A stretch of DNA of 64,000 nt from Mycobacterium sp. Root135 (lineage in GTDB: Bacteria; Actinomycetota; Actinomycetes; Mycobacteriales; Mycobacteriaceae): assembly GCF_001426545.1 (NCBI RefSeq), contig NZ_LMEZ01000005.1, positions 519,333 through 583,332 on the forward strand, read 5' to 3'. The stretch's first letter is position 1; each line of letters starts with the position of its first letter. A program made the position numbers and the translations under genes. This document shows, piece after piece, positions 16,398 through 25,702 of this stretch. The notes beneath the pieces are model-generated. The model was not told the origin of the DNA, made no database searches, and saw only the letters and a list, made by a program, of their open reading frames with translations.

Positions 16398-17126
16398 ATG
16401 ACCACCCCGGCCGACGATGACACCGTCGTGGATCCGGGCATGGCGCGGGCGGGAGCCGCCGCCGCCGCGCGTCGGCGCGAACTGGACATCTCCCAGCGCA
16501 GCCTGGCCGCCGACGGGATCATCAACGCCGGTGCCCTCATCTCGTTCGAGAAGGGGCGCAGCTGGCCGCGCGACAAGACGCGGGCGAAGCTCGAGGAAGT
16601 GTTGCGCTGGCCGCCCGGCACGATCAACCGACTGCGGGCAGGCGTACCCGGCGACGACCGCGCCGAGGTGCCTACCCGGGGTCAGGCCTCTGGCGACGAG
16701 GGGTCACTGATCGCGGAGGCCGTGGTTGCCGCCGTCAACACCCTCGGCTCCACGATCGACGCCCTGCCTGCCGTCGACGATCCCAACTTCACCCCTCGGA
16801 TCACCGCGATCCTGTCCGATCTACGGCAGCTGGAGGCGGTCGCGGCACGGGCCACCCGCATCGGCCGGGTCACCCCGGCACTCATCCGGGCGCTCAGCGC
16901 GGTCCGGCGCCGGATGGACGAGCTCACGATGCGGGCGGCCGCGGCAGAGCACGCCTCCCTCGGTCAGCGCCTCTACGCGGCCCGCCGCACCGCGAACCTC
17001 ACCATCGGCGAGACGGCGCAGGCCGCCGGCGTCCCCGAGGACGTCATCGCGGGAGCGGAGTCGGAGCAGGCCGTGCCCGCGTCGGCAGTGAGTGCCATCG
17101 AGGCGCTGATCGGTCAGCTCGACTGA
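16398..17126 (+). CDS. espM: EspM-like HTH regulator, divergent from whiB6
   Basis: Protein of 242 residues with two helix-turn-helix regions. The N-terminal one (about residues 17-70: AAARRRELDISQRSLAADG...ISFEKGRSWPRDKTRAKLEEVL) is Cro/C1-like. The C-terminal one (LGQRLYAARRTANLTIGETAQAAGVPEDVI, about 190-240) looks like a second XRE fold. An Ala-rich helical middle joins them. Position is the main support for the espM name, because in M. marinum the gene divergent from whiB6 encodes EspM, an HTH repressor of whiB6. The start is taken at the ATG at 16398, and a longer frame begins at 16344. Its stop is 7 nt from the convergent ATPase gene. Confidence 0.7.
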   Translation: MTTPADDDTVVDPGMARAGAAAAARRRELDISQRSLAADGIINAGALISFEKGRSWPRDKTRAKLEEVLRWPPGTINRLRAGVPGDDRAEVPTRGQASGDEGSLIAEAVVAAVNTLGSTIDALPAVDDPNFTPRITAILSDLRQLEAVAARATRIGRVTPALIRALSAVRRRMDELTMRAAAAEHASLGQRLYAARRTANLTIGETAQAAGVPEDVIAGAESEQAVPASAVSAIEALIGQLD

Positions 17127-17133
17127 CGCCGAG

Positions 17134-18456
17134 TCAGCGTCGGTCCCGCCCGCGCTCGTCGTTGGCCGGAAAGTGCTCGGCGAGGGCGGCGGCGACCTCC
17201 ACGAACTTGCGGCGGGTCGGCCCGGACATCAGGGCGGTGCCCTCGATGACGCCCCCGGGGCGAAGATGCGGGTCGAATGGGACCTCGACCACCACCTGTC
17301 CCTGGCCGGCGAACTGCTGAGCCAGTATTGCCCGAGTTCGCTTGTCGGCGTGGCCATCCGAATCGTTGAGGACGACGACGGTGCGCCGCAGCAGACTCGT
17401 CAGCCCGCGATTGGCCAGCCAGTCCATCGTCTGCCCGGCCGCCGCGGCGCCGTCGACCCACGGAGACGAGACGACCACCAACGCGTCGAGGTCGCGAAGC
17501 ACCTCCTGGGTGACGGGCGTGTCCATCGTCGAACTGCAGTCGACGATCGTGATGGAGAAGTAGCGGTCCAGCCGGGCCGCGGCCTCGCGGTAGATCGCGG
17601 GATCGAGGACGCGTCTGCGGGCCGGGCTCGCCTCGCCGGCGAGGACGAACAATCCCGCCGAGTTGTTGCCGACCCGGCTGCGCACGTCGGCGAAGGTCTC
17701 GAGGTGCTGATCGGCGGCCAGCTCCCAATAGGAGCCCACCGCCTTCGGGTCGACGCGACTGCCGAGCTTTCCGAACGCCGTGTCGGCGTCGATCGCCACC
17801 ACGCGGTCCTCCTGGCGCAGTTCGGCGAACACCGAGCCGATGCTGGCCGACACGGTGGTCTTGCCGACGCCGCCCTTACCCATCACCCCGACCTTGTAAT
17901 GCCCCCGCAGGACGACCTTGATGCGGGCCTCGAATTCGGCCTGCCGAATCTCCTCCGGTGACGGACCGGGGTTGACCAGCCCGAACGTGACCTTGTAGAC
18001 CGCGCGGCGCCAGCCCGCGGCGGGGACGGGGCGACGTGGCGGCACCAAGTCGTCGGCCCTGATCCGGTCGGCGTAGGACCCCGTGGGTGCGGCGGGCGCG
18101 AGGCGCGGATCCGGGCCGTAGGGCTGGCCCTGCCACGTGCCGTACTGGGGCTGGCCCGGCGGCGGTGGTGGACCGGGCCGTTGCGGAGGTCCCTGCTGCC
18201 AGCCGGGTTGCTGATGGGGCGGCGGCGGTCCCCACTGTTGCGGTGGTCCCTGGGGTGGTCCGAAGCGCTGCGGCTCGCGATGCGGCGGTGGGGGCGGCGG
18301 CGGCGGAGGGGGTTCCGGCACGTCCACTGGCGGGCGCGACGGCACCGGGGCCGCCGCGGGCGTGAAGGTCGGCGGGGTGGTGGCGGGCTCGTAATCCGAT
18401 TCCTCGGGGCCGGTCCAGCCAAGTTCCTTGCGCAGGGCGTCGTCGCGATCGCTCAC
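17134..18456 (-). CDS. EspI-like MinD/ParA-type ATPase (second copy at the ESX-1 locus)
   Basis: Protein of 440 residues. The first ~150 are Pro/Gln-rich (repeated PPP and QQ runs). A linker GWRRAVYKVTFGLVNPGPSPEEI, also seen in EspI, precedes a MinD-type ATPase with a deviant Walker A GKGGVGKTT (about residue 195) and VVAIDADTAFGKLG. The GTG at 18456 has GGAG upstream, and longer readings to 18723 are unlikely. The relationship to EspI at 30.1 kb is clear from shared linker and fold. It stands where M. tuberculosis has espE-espF and is on the opposite strand to the secretion genes. A role in ESX-1 control or assembly is inferred. Confidence 0.8.
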   Translation of the reverse strand: MSDRDDALRKELGWTGPEESDYEPATTPPTFTPAAAPVPSRPPVDVPEPPPPPPPPPPHREPQRFGPPQGPPQQWGPPPPHQQPGWQQGPPQRPGPPPPPGQPQYGTWQGQPYGPDPRLAPAAPTGSYADRIRADDLVPPRRPVPAAGWRRAVYKVTFGLVNPGPSPEEIRQAEFEARIKVVLRGHYKVGVMGKGGVGKTTVSASIGSVFAELRQEDRVVAIDADTAFGKLGSRVDPKAVGSYWELAADQHLETFADVRSRVGNNSAGLFVLAGEASPARRRVLDPAIYREAAARLDRYFSITIVDCSSTMDTPVTQEVLRDLDALVVVSSPWVDGAAAAGQTMDWLANRGLTSLLRRTVVVLNDSDGHADKRTRAILAQQFAGQGQVVVEVPFDPHLRPGGVIEGTALMSGPTRRKFVEVAAALAEHFPANDERGRDRR

Positions 18457-18968
18457 GGCACCAAGGCTCCTTCCCGTGTCACACACGACGCACCGGCCGG
18501 CATGTCGGTCCAGTATCAACCACCGCGACCAGACGCCACCTGGGCGTCGACCTGCGAATGCCTGCAGCAAACGGATGTGTCGCCGGCGCCAATTCTTGGG
18601 CGGACTCCCTGGTGGTGCGCTGCGAGCGGACCGGACTGTGCCGTCCCAGCAGGACGACGGCCACGTCCGGCACGGGACGAGGGGGCGACGAGGGCAGTCG
18701 TCGGTGTGGGGAGGACGTGCCATTCACAGTGCTCAACTGCGATGTTGGGTGTGGCGGGAGGGGTTGGACGAGTCGTCGATTGGTGCACGTAGGGCCCTAA
18801 AACCGCTGGTACCCTCATATGAATTAGGGGGCTGGGAAGCGACCAGTCTGTCGGTGGCCTGCCGGTCGGCGGCAAGTCTCTTCAAGGCGCAGGCAAAGAT
18901 GCGCCGAGTCGAGGTGGACATCGGTCCCGACCCCTGCCCGAGGAAGATGGGGAAGAGGGGGTATCGAC
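18457..18968. promoter_or_regulatory. Leader and promoter region upstream of espG1
   Basis: There is no gene in these 512 bp. It should carry the promoters of the minus-strand ATPase and of the long plus-strand ESX-1 operon. The most AT-rich patch, with CATATGAATTAG around 18815-18830 bracketed by CCCT and AGGG, is the best candidate core element. A strong GAGGGGG site lies 7 nt before espG1. No espE/espF-like frame is present. Confidence 0.5.
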
Positions 18969-19811
18969 ATGTCCTTGCCCAACGGCGGCACCCACGTCGA
19001 CGACGTCGTAGCGGTCGAGGTCACGATCGACGGGATGCTCGTCATCGCCGACCGGCTCCACATGATGGAGTTCCCGCCGGCGCTGGGAATTCGCCCCAAC
19101 ATTCCGCAGCTCGAACTCAGGGACATCGTGTGGGACCAGGTCGCCCGCGACCTCACCTCCCAGGGCGTGCTCGACGTCTTCGGCGCGCCGCACCCCGAAG
19201 TCGCCGCCATGGTCGACACCTTGAGCCGTGCCGACCGGACTCTCGAATGTCGTTGGTGGCGCAGGGATGTCGGCGGCAAGATGGTCCGCTTCGTCGTCTG
19301 CCGCAAGGGAGACCGCCACGTCATCGCCGCGCGCGACGGCGACATGATCGTCCTTCAGCGCATCGCACCCCAGGTTGGACTGGCGGGCATGGTGACGGCC
19401 GTCCTCGGCGCCGCCACCCCGGCCGCCGTCGAACCCCTCACCGGGGTAGCCAGCAAGCTCGGCCAGTCGACGACGGCGAACCAACTCGCAAATTTCGGCG
19501 TCGACCCGCCGTCGGCCCGGTTGTACGCCGAGATCACGGCCGCTCCGAGCAGCTGGGTGGAGATCACGGCCAACGAGCGTCACCCCGGGGGCACCTACAC
19601 GCAGTCCGAGGTGGCGGCGGGCGTCCTGGACTCCCGCCAGGGCCGGATCGTGTCCTTGCCCCGCCGCGTCAACGGCGAGCTGTACGGCAGCTTCCTGCCG
19701 GGCACCAACGACAACCTGCAGCGTGCGCTCGACGGACTGATGGAGTTCCTGCCGTCCAAGGCCTGGTTCGACAAGAAGCCGCTCGACTTCGAAGCCAACA
19801 TCCCGGACTGA
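18969..19811 (+). CDS. espG1: EspG1, ESX-1 PE/PPE-specific chaperone
   Basis: EspG family protein of 280 residues, cytosolic. EspG binds the tip of the PPE partner in PE/PPE dimers and delivers substrates to the ESX system. Family features are the start with VVAVEVTIDGMLVIADRLHMMEFP, central TLECRWWRRDVGGKMVRFVVCRKGDRHV, and GGTYTQSEVAAGVLDSRQGRIVSLPRRVNGELYGSFLPGT. The ATG has GAGGGGG 7 nt upstream. It begins the plus-strand ESX-1 operon. Confidence 0.95.
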   Translation: MSLPNGGTHVDDVVAVEVTIDGMLVIADRLHMMEFPPALGIRPNIPQLELRDIVWDQVARDLTSQGVLDVFGAPHPEVAAMVDTLSRADRTLECRWWRRDVGGKMVRFVVCRKGDRHVIAARDGDMIVLQRIAPQVGLAGMVTAVLGAATPAAVEPLTGVASKLGQSTTANQLANFGVDPPSARLYAEITAAPSSWVEITANERHPGGTYTQSEVAAGVLDSRQGRIVSLPRRVNGELYGSFLPGTNDNLQRALDGLMEFLPSKAWFDKKPLDFEANIPD

Positions 19812-19822
19812 GAGGCCATCGC

Positions 19823-20293
19823 TTGACGGACGATCCCTTGCCGGCAGATTTCGACGACGACGACGATCTGTCGGCGCTCAGCTTCTACGCACCCGACGCC
19901 GAATTGGCCGCGTCGGATCTCGACGCCCTCGAGGGGTACGAGGACGACGACGAGGTCGTCCCCACGATGTTCACCGTCACGAACCCGCCGGGGACCGTCA
20001 CCGTCTCGACCTTCATGGACGGCAGCGTCCGACGAATCGACCTATCGCAGGAAGTGATCTCGATGACCGAAGCCGATCTCGCAGACGAGATCGTCGTCAT
20101 CGCCCGGCTCGCCACGCAGGACGCCAGGGCGGCGCAGTACGTCCACGTTCTCGACGGCATGCGCCAGCAGGGCCATGACGACGTCGCCACCCGCGACTTC
20201 CTGTCCAGAGACCTCGACCTGCCGTCACCGGAAGATGCCAGTGCCGCTCGTGCACGCGTCTTCGCGACGCGGTATGCAGGTGACCATGAATGA
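19823..20293 (+). CDS. espH: EspH, ESX-1 associated protein
   Basis: Acidic protein of 156 residues. The N-terminus is rich in Asp (ADFDDDDDLSALSFYAP). The core MFTVTNPPGTVTVSTFMDG is the conserved block shared with Rv3867, and the C-terminus LPSPEDASAARARVFATRYA also matches. The start is a TTG with AGAGG 8 nt upstream, 11 nt after espG1. The end overlaps the eccA1 start by 8 nt. EspH is needed for secretion of certain Esp substrates in M. marinum, and its mechanism is unclear. Confidence 0.9.
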   Translation: MTDDPLPADFDDDDDLSALSFYAPDAELAASDLDALEGYEDDDEVVPTMFTVTNPPGTVTVSTFMDGSVRRIDLSQEVISMTEADLADEIVVIARLATQDARAAQYVHVLDGMRQQGHDDVATRDFLSRDLDLPSPEDASAARARVFATRYAGDHE

Positions 20294-22007
20294 GCAATTA
20301 GCTGCGCTATTCGGCAGCGCCGTCGGCATGCTGCCAACCGCTCCCGCCCGCTCCCTGCAGATGTTCAGCGAGATCACCGCGATCGACGAGACCGCGTGTG
20401 ACGCCTGGGTGGGCCGGATCAGGTGCGGCGACGCCGACCGCGCGACCCTCTTTCGCGCCTGGTACTCCCGGGGAAGCTTCGGGCAGTTGGCGGGTGCCTC
20501 CGAAGTCTCGATGAACAGCCTCGAGGCGCGCGTCGAGATCGGTGGCCAGTTCGGCAACATCACCTATCCGGTGAACTCTCCGTTGTCGATCACGTTGGGC
20601 TTCGCCGTCAACGAAGCAGCACTCGGTAACTACGCCGACGCCATGGAGGCGCTCGAGGGCGTGCAGGCCGGCGGTGCCGACCACCTGGTCTCGTGGGCCA
20701 AGGCCGTCGTCTACGGCGCTGCCGAACGGTGGACCGACGTCATCGACGAGGTGCGCGGCGCCAGTGCCTGGCCCGACAAGTTCCTCGGGGCGGCGGCCAG
20801 CGTCGCGCACGGCGTCGCAGCTGCCAACCTTGGCCTGTTCAACGAAGCCGAGCGCCGGTTGACCGAGGCGAACGCCTCACCGGCCGGTGAGGCGTGTGGG
20901 CTCGCCATCGCCTGGAACCTCGCGATGACGCGGCGCAGCCTTGGCAACGAAGAATCGGCCGTCGTCCTGCTCGAGTGGCTGCAGGCCACCCACTCGGAGC
21001 CGAAGGTCACTGCCGCACTGAAGGATCCGAGCTACCGGCTCGTCACGACGACCGCCGAGAAGATCGCCTCGCGGCGCGACCCGTGGGACCCCTCCAGCGT
21101 GGAGGCCGACAACTCCGGCCGCGAACGCCTGCTCTCCGATGCCCAAGCCGAGCTCGATCGGCAGATCGGCCTCAGTCGGGTCAAGGAGCAGATCGAAAGA
21201 TACCGAGCCGCAACGCAAATGGCGAAGGTACGGGCGGCTCGCGGCATGAAGGTTGCCCAGCAGTCCAAGCACATCATCTTCACCGGACCGCCCGGCACCG
21301 GCAAGACCACGATTGCGCGCGTGGTGGCGAACATCCTGGCCGGTCTCGGCGTGATCGCCGAGCCGAAGCTCGTCGAGACCTCGCGCAAGGACTTCGTCGC
21401 CGAATACGAAGGGCAGTCGTCGGTCAAGACGTCCCGCACCATCGACCGCGCGGTCGGCGGCGTGCTGTTCATCGACGAGGCCTACACGCTGGTCCAGGAG
21501 CGCGACGGACGGGCCGATCCGTTCGGCTCGGAGGCGCTCGACACCCTCCTGGCGCGGATGGAGAACGACCGCGACCGCCTCGTCGTGATCATCGCGGGCT
21601 ACCCCGCCGACATCGACCGGCTGCTGGAGAGCAACGACGGCCTTCGGTCTCGTTTCTCGACCAGGATCGAGTTCGACTCCTACGGTCCGGACGAGATCGT
21701 CGAGATCGCGAATGTGCTTGCCCAGAACAACGATTCGACCCTGAGCGAGGAGGCGGCCAAGCGTGTCTTGGCGGCCGCCACGCTGCTGAGCCAGCGGACG
21801 CTCAACGGCAAGCCGGCGCTCGACATCGCAGGCAACGGCCGGTACGCCAGGCAGCTCGTCGAGGCCGGCGAACAAGGCCGCGACATGCGGTTGGCCAGAT
21901 CCATGGACTTCGAAAGCCTTGGCGTGGAACAACTCAGTGAAATCAACGGCGACGACATGGCGGGCGCGATCGACACCGTCCACAGTCGACTGAACATCGG
22001 CGAGTGA
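20286..22007 (+). CDS. eccA1: EccA1, cytosolic AAA+ ATPase of ESX-1
   Basis: Protein of 573 residues, the same length as the M. tuberculosis orthologue, which fixes the ATG at 20286 (MNEQLAALFGSAVGML). A TPR-like N-terminal half (about 1-280) precedes a CbbX-type AAA+ domain with Walker A GPPGTGKTT at about residue 335 and Walker B GGVLFIDEAY. EccA interacts with PE/PPE-EspG complexes and is thought to release the chaperone or remodel substrates. It overlaps espH by 8 nt and ends 3 nt before eccB1. Confidence 0.96.
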   Translation: MNEQLAALFGSAVGMLPTAPARSLQMFSEITAIDETACDAWVGRIRCGDADRATLFRAWYSRGSFGQLAGASEVSMNSLEARVEIGGQFGNITYPVNSPLSITLGFAVNEAALGNYADAMEALEGVQAGGADHLVSWAKAVVYGAAERWTDVIDEVRGASAWPDKFLGAAASVAHGVAAANLGLFNEAERRLTEANASPAGEACGLAIAWNLAMTRRSLGNEESAVVLLEWLQATHSEPKVTAALKDPSYRLVTTTAEKIASRRDPWDPSSVEADNSGRERLLSDAQAELDRQIGLSRVKEQIERYRAATQMAKVRAARGMKVAQQSKHIIFTGPPGTGKTTIARVVANILAGLGVIAEPKLVETSRKDFVAEYEGQSSVKTSRTIDRAVGGVLFIDEAYTLVQERDGRADPFGSEALDTLLARMENDRDRLVVIIAGYPADIDRLLESNDGLRSRFSTRIEFDSYGPDEIVEIANVLAQNNDSTLSEEAAKRVLAAATLLSQRTLNGKPALDIAGNGRYARQLVEAGEQGRDMRLARSMDFESLGVEQLSEINGDDMAGAIDTVHSRLNIGE

Positions 22008-22010
22008 CGT

Positions 22011-23483
22011 ATGGCAGGGTTCCGGTTAACCACCAAGGTGCAGGTCAGCGGATGGCGCTTCCTGCTGCGCCGTGTCGAGCACGCGATCGTGCGTCGCGAC
22101 ACCCGCATGTTCGACGATCCGCTTCAGTTCTACAGCCGGGCAGTGTCTCTCGGCATCGTGATCGCCGTGCTGGTCTGCCTTGGCGCCGTCCTGCTGGCCT
22201 ACTTCAAGCCCCTCGGCAAGCGTGGCGGTGACACCCTGCTCGTCGACCGGACCACCAACCAGCTCTACGTCGTCATGCCGAACAACGGCCAGTTGCGACC
22301 CGTGTACAACCTGACCTCGGCACGCCTGGTCCTCGGCAACGCCGGCGCGCCGCAGGCCGTCAAGTCCGAAGAGCTGGACAGGATGCCGAAGGGTCAGCCG
22401 ATCGGCATTCCCGGAGCTCCTTATGCGACACCGGTTTCCAGCGTCCCCCAGTCGACCTGGACGCTGTGCGACACCGTGACCAAGCCCGAGAGCGTCGCCC
22501 CCGTGGTCTCGACGTCGGTGATCGTGCTCCCGCTCGTCACCGACTCGTCCGTCGCCCCGATGACACCGGGGCAGGGGATGCTGGTCTCCTACCAGGACCG
22601 GGACTGGCTCGTCACGTCCACCGGCCGGCATGCCATCGACCTGTCCGATCGTGCCGTGACGTCGGCGGTGGGCATCCCGGTGACCGCGAAGTCGACCCCG
22701 ATCTCGGAGGGCCTCTACAACGCGTTGCCGAACGGCGGGCCGTGGATCATGCCGCAGGTACCCGCCGGCGGTGCGCCCAATACCCTTGGGCTACCGGCGA
22801 ACCTGGTGATCGGTACGGTCTTTCAGACGGTCACCGACTCGGGCGCCCAGCAGTACGTCGTGCTGCCCGACGGCGTGGCCAAGGTCAACGACACGACCGC
22901 CGCAGCGCTGCGGGCGTCGAACTCCTACGGGTTGATCTCCCCACCGTCGGTGGAGTCCAGTGTCGTCGCGAAGATCAACGAGCAGGTGTTCACCTCCCCG
23001 CTTCCGGCCACGCCGCTGGAGATGCTGCTGCGCGAGGACGACCCGACGCTGTGCTGGGCGTGGCAGCGGGGACCGGGGGACCAGTCGGCGAAGACATCGG
23101 TCATCGCCGGTCGGCACCTGCCGATATCCGCATCGTCGATGAACACCGGGATCGACCAGATCGGCGGCGACGCAACGGTCTTCATCGCCGGAGGGCAGTA
23201 CATCCGGCTGCAGTCCCCCGATCCGCGGTACGGCGAGAGCCTCTACTACATCGATCCTCAGGGCGTGCGCTACGGAGTGCCCAACGACGACACCGCGAAG
23301 AAGCTGGGGTTGCCCGCACCGGTCACCGCCCCGTGGGAGGTGGTGGGTCTGTTGGTCGACGGCCCGGTGCTGTCGAAGGAGGCGGCGTTGCTCGAACACG
23401 ACACGCTGCCAGCGGATCCCAGTCCCAGGAAGATTCCCGACGGCAAACAACCCGCGGTCGCGGGCGCGGGAGGTGGCTCGTGA
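22011..23483 (+). CDS. eccB1: EccB1, core membrane component of ESX-1
   Basis: Protein of 490 residues. A cytosolic N-terminus ([33 protein letters not shown]) precedes one membrane span ([20 protein letters not shown], about 45-68) and a large periplasmic domain built of repeats, with two cysteines that likely pair. EccB forms the membrane channel complex with EccC, EccD and EccE. The stop overlaps the GTG of eccCa1 (GTGA). Confidence 0.95.
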   Translation: MAGFRLTTKVQVSGWRFLLRRVEHAIVRRDTRMFDDPLQFYSRAVSLGIVIAVLVCLGAVLLAYFKPLGKRGGDTLLVDRTTNQLYVVMPNNGQLRPVYNLTSARLVLGNAGAPQAVKSEELDRMPKGQPIGIPGAPYATPVSSVPQSTWTLCDTVTKPESVAPVVSTSVIVLPLVTDSSVAPMTPGQGMLVSYQDRDWLVTSTGRHAIDLSDRAVTSAVGIPVTAKSTPISEGLYNALPNGGPWIMPQVPAGGAPNTLGLPANLVIGTVFQTVTDSGAQQYVVLPDGVAKVNDTTAAALRASNSYGLISPPSVESSVVAKINEQVFTSPLPATPLEMLLREDDPTLCWAWQRGPGDQSAKTSVIAGRHLPISASSMNTGIDQIGGDATVFIAGGQYIRLQSPDPRYGESLYYIDPQGVRYGVPNDDTAKKLGLPAPVTAPWEVVGLLVDGPVLSKEAALLEHDTLPADPSPRKIPDGKQPAVAGAGGGS

Positions 23484-25702
23484 CGACACGAAAGTTCACG
23501 CCGATCATCAAGCGGGGTCCACGACTCACGCCCGGTGAAATCAACGTGACCCCACCCGATGATCTCGGGGTGGACATCCCGGCGTCCGGCGTGCAGAAGA
23601 TCCTGCCGTACGTCATGGGCGGTGGCATGCTCGGAATGATCGGGATCATGATCTTCACCGGCGTCCGCCAGCTGTCGCCGTACATGCTGATGATGCCGCT
23701 GATGATGATCATGGGCACCGTCGGCTTCATGGCGGGCGGCGGCGGTGGCGGCAAGAAGGTCCCCGAGATCAACGCGGACCGCAAGGAGTACCTGCGCTAC
23801 CTCGCGGGCCTCCGCACGCGCGTCACGTCATCCGCGGCCGCCCAGGTGACCTTCTTCAACTATCACGCACCGCATCCCGACGACCTGCTGTCGATCATCG
23901 GCAGCAACCGCCAGTGGTCGCGGACGTCGAACGCCGACTTCTTTGCGGCAGCCCGCATCGGCACCGGGATGGAGGCAGCCGTCGACCGGCTGCTCAAGCC
24001 CAACGTCGGCGGCGAGCTCGCTGGCCCGCAATCGGCACCGCAACCGCATCTCGAACCGGTCAGCCACATGTGGGTGACCAAGTTCCTCCGCACGCACGGC
24101 CTCATCAACGATTGCCCGAAACTCGTCCAGCTGCGGACCTTTTCGACGATCGCCGTCGGCGGCGACCTCCCAGGGGCGGGGGCGCTGCTCAGGGCGATGA
24201 TCTGTCACCTGGCCGTCTTCCATCCGCCGGACCTCCTGCAGATTCGGGTGCTGACGGACGGCCCGGAGGACCCCGACTGGGCGTGGCTGAAGTGGCTGCC
24301 GCACGTGCAGCACCAGGCCGACACCGACGCGGCCGGCGCCATCCGACTGGTCTTCACGCGCCCCGACGGGCTGTCGGATTTGACTGCGCGGGGCCCGCAT
24401 TCGGCCGACTCGGCCCCCAGCGGCCCCTACGTCGTCGTCATCGATCTCACCGGTGGGCGGGCCGGTTTCCCGGTCGACGGCCGCGCCGGGGTCACGGTGA
24501 TCACGCTCGGCAATCACCGCTCGGCGTACCGCATCAGGGTCGCCGCCGACGGCACGGCGGACGATCGGCTGCCCAACCTGAACTTCCGCCTGGTCACCAG
24601 CACGTCCGATCGGATGACGCCCGGCCAGGCCGCCCGTATCGCGCGCAAGCTGGCCGGCTGGTCGATCACCGGCACGATCATCGACAAGTCGACCAGAGTG
24701 CAGAAGAAGGTCGCAACGGAGTGGCATCAACTCGTCGGCGCCCAGAGCGTCGAGGAGGTCACGCCGAACAGATGGCGGATGTTCACCGATCTGGACCGCG
24801 ACCGGCTGCGGATTCCGTTCGGCCATGAGCTCAAGACCGGTGAGATTCAGTACCTCGACATCAAGGAGGGCGCGGAGTTCGGCGCCGGACCCCACGGGAT
24901 GCTCATCGGCACTACCGGTTCCGGCAAGTCGGAATTCCTTCGCACACTGATCCTTTCGCTCGCCGCCACACATCATCCCGACCAGGTGAACCTGTTGCTG
25001 ACCGACTTCAAGGGCGGTTCGACGTTCCTCGGCATGGAGAAGCTGCCGCACACCGCGGCGGTGGTCACCAACATGGAGGAAGAAGCCGAGCTGGTCAGCC
25101 GCATGGGAGAGGTTCTCTCCGGCGAGCTGGATCGGCGGCAGTCGATTCTGCGGCAGGCCGGCATCCAGGTCGGGGCGGCGGGTGCGCTGTCCGGTGTCGC
25201 CGAGTACGAGAAGCACCGCGAACGCGGCGCCGACCTTGCCCCGCTGCCGACGCTCTTCGTAGTCGTCGACGAGTTCGCCGAACTGCTGCAGAACCACCCC
25301 GACTTCATCCAGCTGTTCGACCGGATCTGCCGCGTCGGCCGGTCGCTGCGAGTTCACCTGCTGCTCGCGACGCAGTCGTTGAACACCGGCGGCGTCCGAA
25401 TCGACAAACTCGAGCCGAACCTCACCTACCGCATCGCACTTCGCACGACGAGCTCGGCAGAGTCCAAGGCGGTCATCGGAACCCCTGAGGCGCAATACAT
25501 TACGAACGCAGAGAGCGGTGTCGGCTTCCTCCGAGTGGGCATGGAGGATCCCGTGAAGTTCCGCAGCGTCTTCACGGGAACCAACTACGTCCCACCCTCG
25601 CTGGATTCCGACGTCGTCGCCACCCCGAAGCACACCGCGCAGAGCCCGATGCGGATCCGTCCGTTCACGGCGACGCCGATTCCTGAGCCGGTGATCCAAT
25701 GA
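23480..25702 (+). CDS. eccCa1: EccCa1, FtsK/SpoIIIE-type ATPase, membrane half
   Basis: Protein of 740 residues. It has two membrane spans (about residues 40-90) with the Met-rich ...[21 protein letters not shown]-type ATPase1-like domain and a canonical FtsK/SpoIIIE domain follow, with Walker [10 protein letters not shown] at about 477 and Walker [13 protein letters not shown]. The start is GTG at 23480, overlapping the eccB1 stop. The split of EccC into Ca and Cb genes is characteristic of ESX-1. It powers secretion with EccCb1. Confidence 0.96.
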   Translation: MTTRKFTPIIKRGPRLTPGEINVTPPDDLGVDIPASGVQKILPYVMGGGMLGMIGIMIFTGVRQLSPYMLMMPLMMIMGTVGFMAGGGGGGKKVPEINADRKEYLRYLAGLRTRVTSSAAAQVTFFNYHAPHPDDLLSIIGSNRQWSRTSNADFFAAARIGTGMEAAVDRLLKPNVGGELAGPQSAPQPHLEPVSHMWVTKFLRTHGLINDCPKLVQLRTFSTIAVGGDLPGAGALLRAMICHLAVFHPPDLLQIRVLTDGPEDPDWAWLKWLPHVQHQADTDAAGAIRLVFTRPDGLSDLTARGPHSADSAPSGPYVVVIDLTGGRAGFPVDGRAGVTVITLGNHRSAYRIRVAADGTADDRLPNLNFRLVTSTSDRMTPGQAARIARKLAGWSITGTIIDKSTRVQKKVATEWHQLVGAQSVEEVTPNRWRMFTDLDRDRLRIPFGHELKTGEIQYLDIKEGAEFGAGPHGMLIGTTGSGKSEFLRTLILSLAATHHPDQVNLLLTDFKGGSTFLGMEKLPHTAAVVTNMEEEAELVSRMGEVLSGELDRRQSILRQAGIQVGAAGALSGVAEYEKHRERGADLAPLPTLFVVVDEFAELLQNHPDFIQLFDRICRVGRSLRVHLLLATQSLNTGGVRIDKLEPNLTYRIALRTTSSAESKAVIGTPEAQYITNAESGVGFLRVGMEDPVKFRSVFTGTNYVPPSLDSDVVATPKHTAQSPMRIRPFTATPIPEPVIQ

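Noticed and set aside
17134..18456. Chromosome-partitioning ParA
   Set aside because: The Pro/Gln-rich N-terminus and the EspI-type linker before the ATPase, plus the ESX-1 location, point to the EspI group. There is no parB or parS nearby.
22466..23479. N-terminal extension of EccCa1 across eccB1
   Set aside because: It is a shadow of eccB1 in another frame. The GTG at 23480 overlaps the eccB1 stop and gives the expected protein length.
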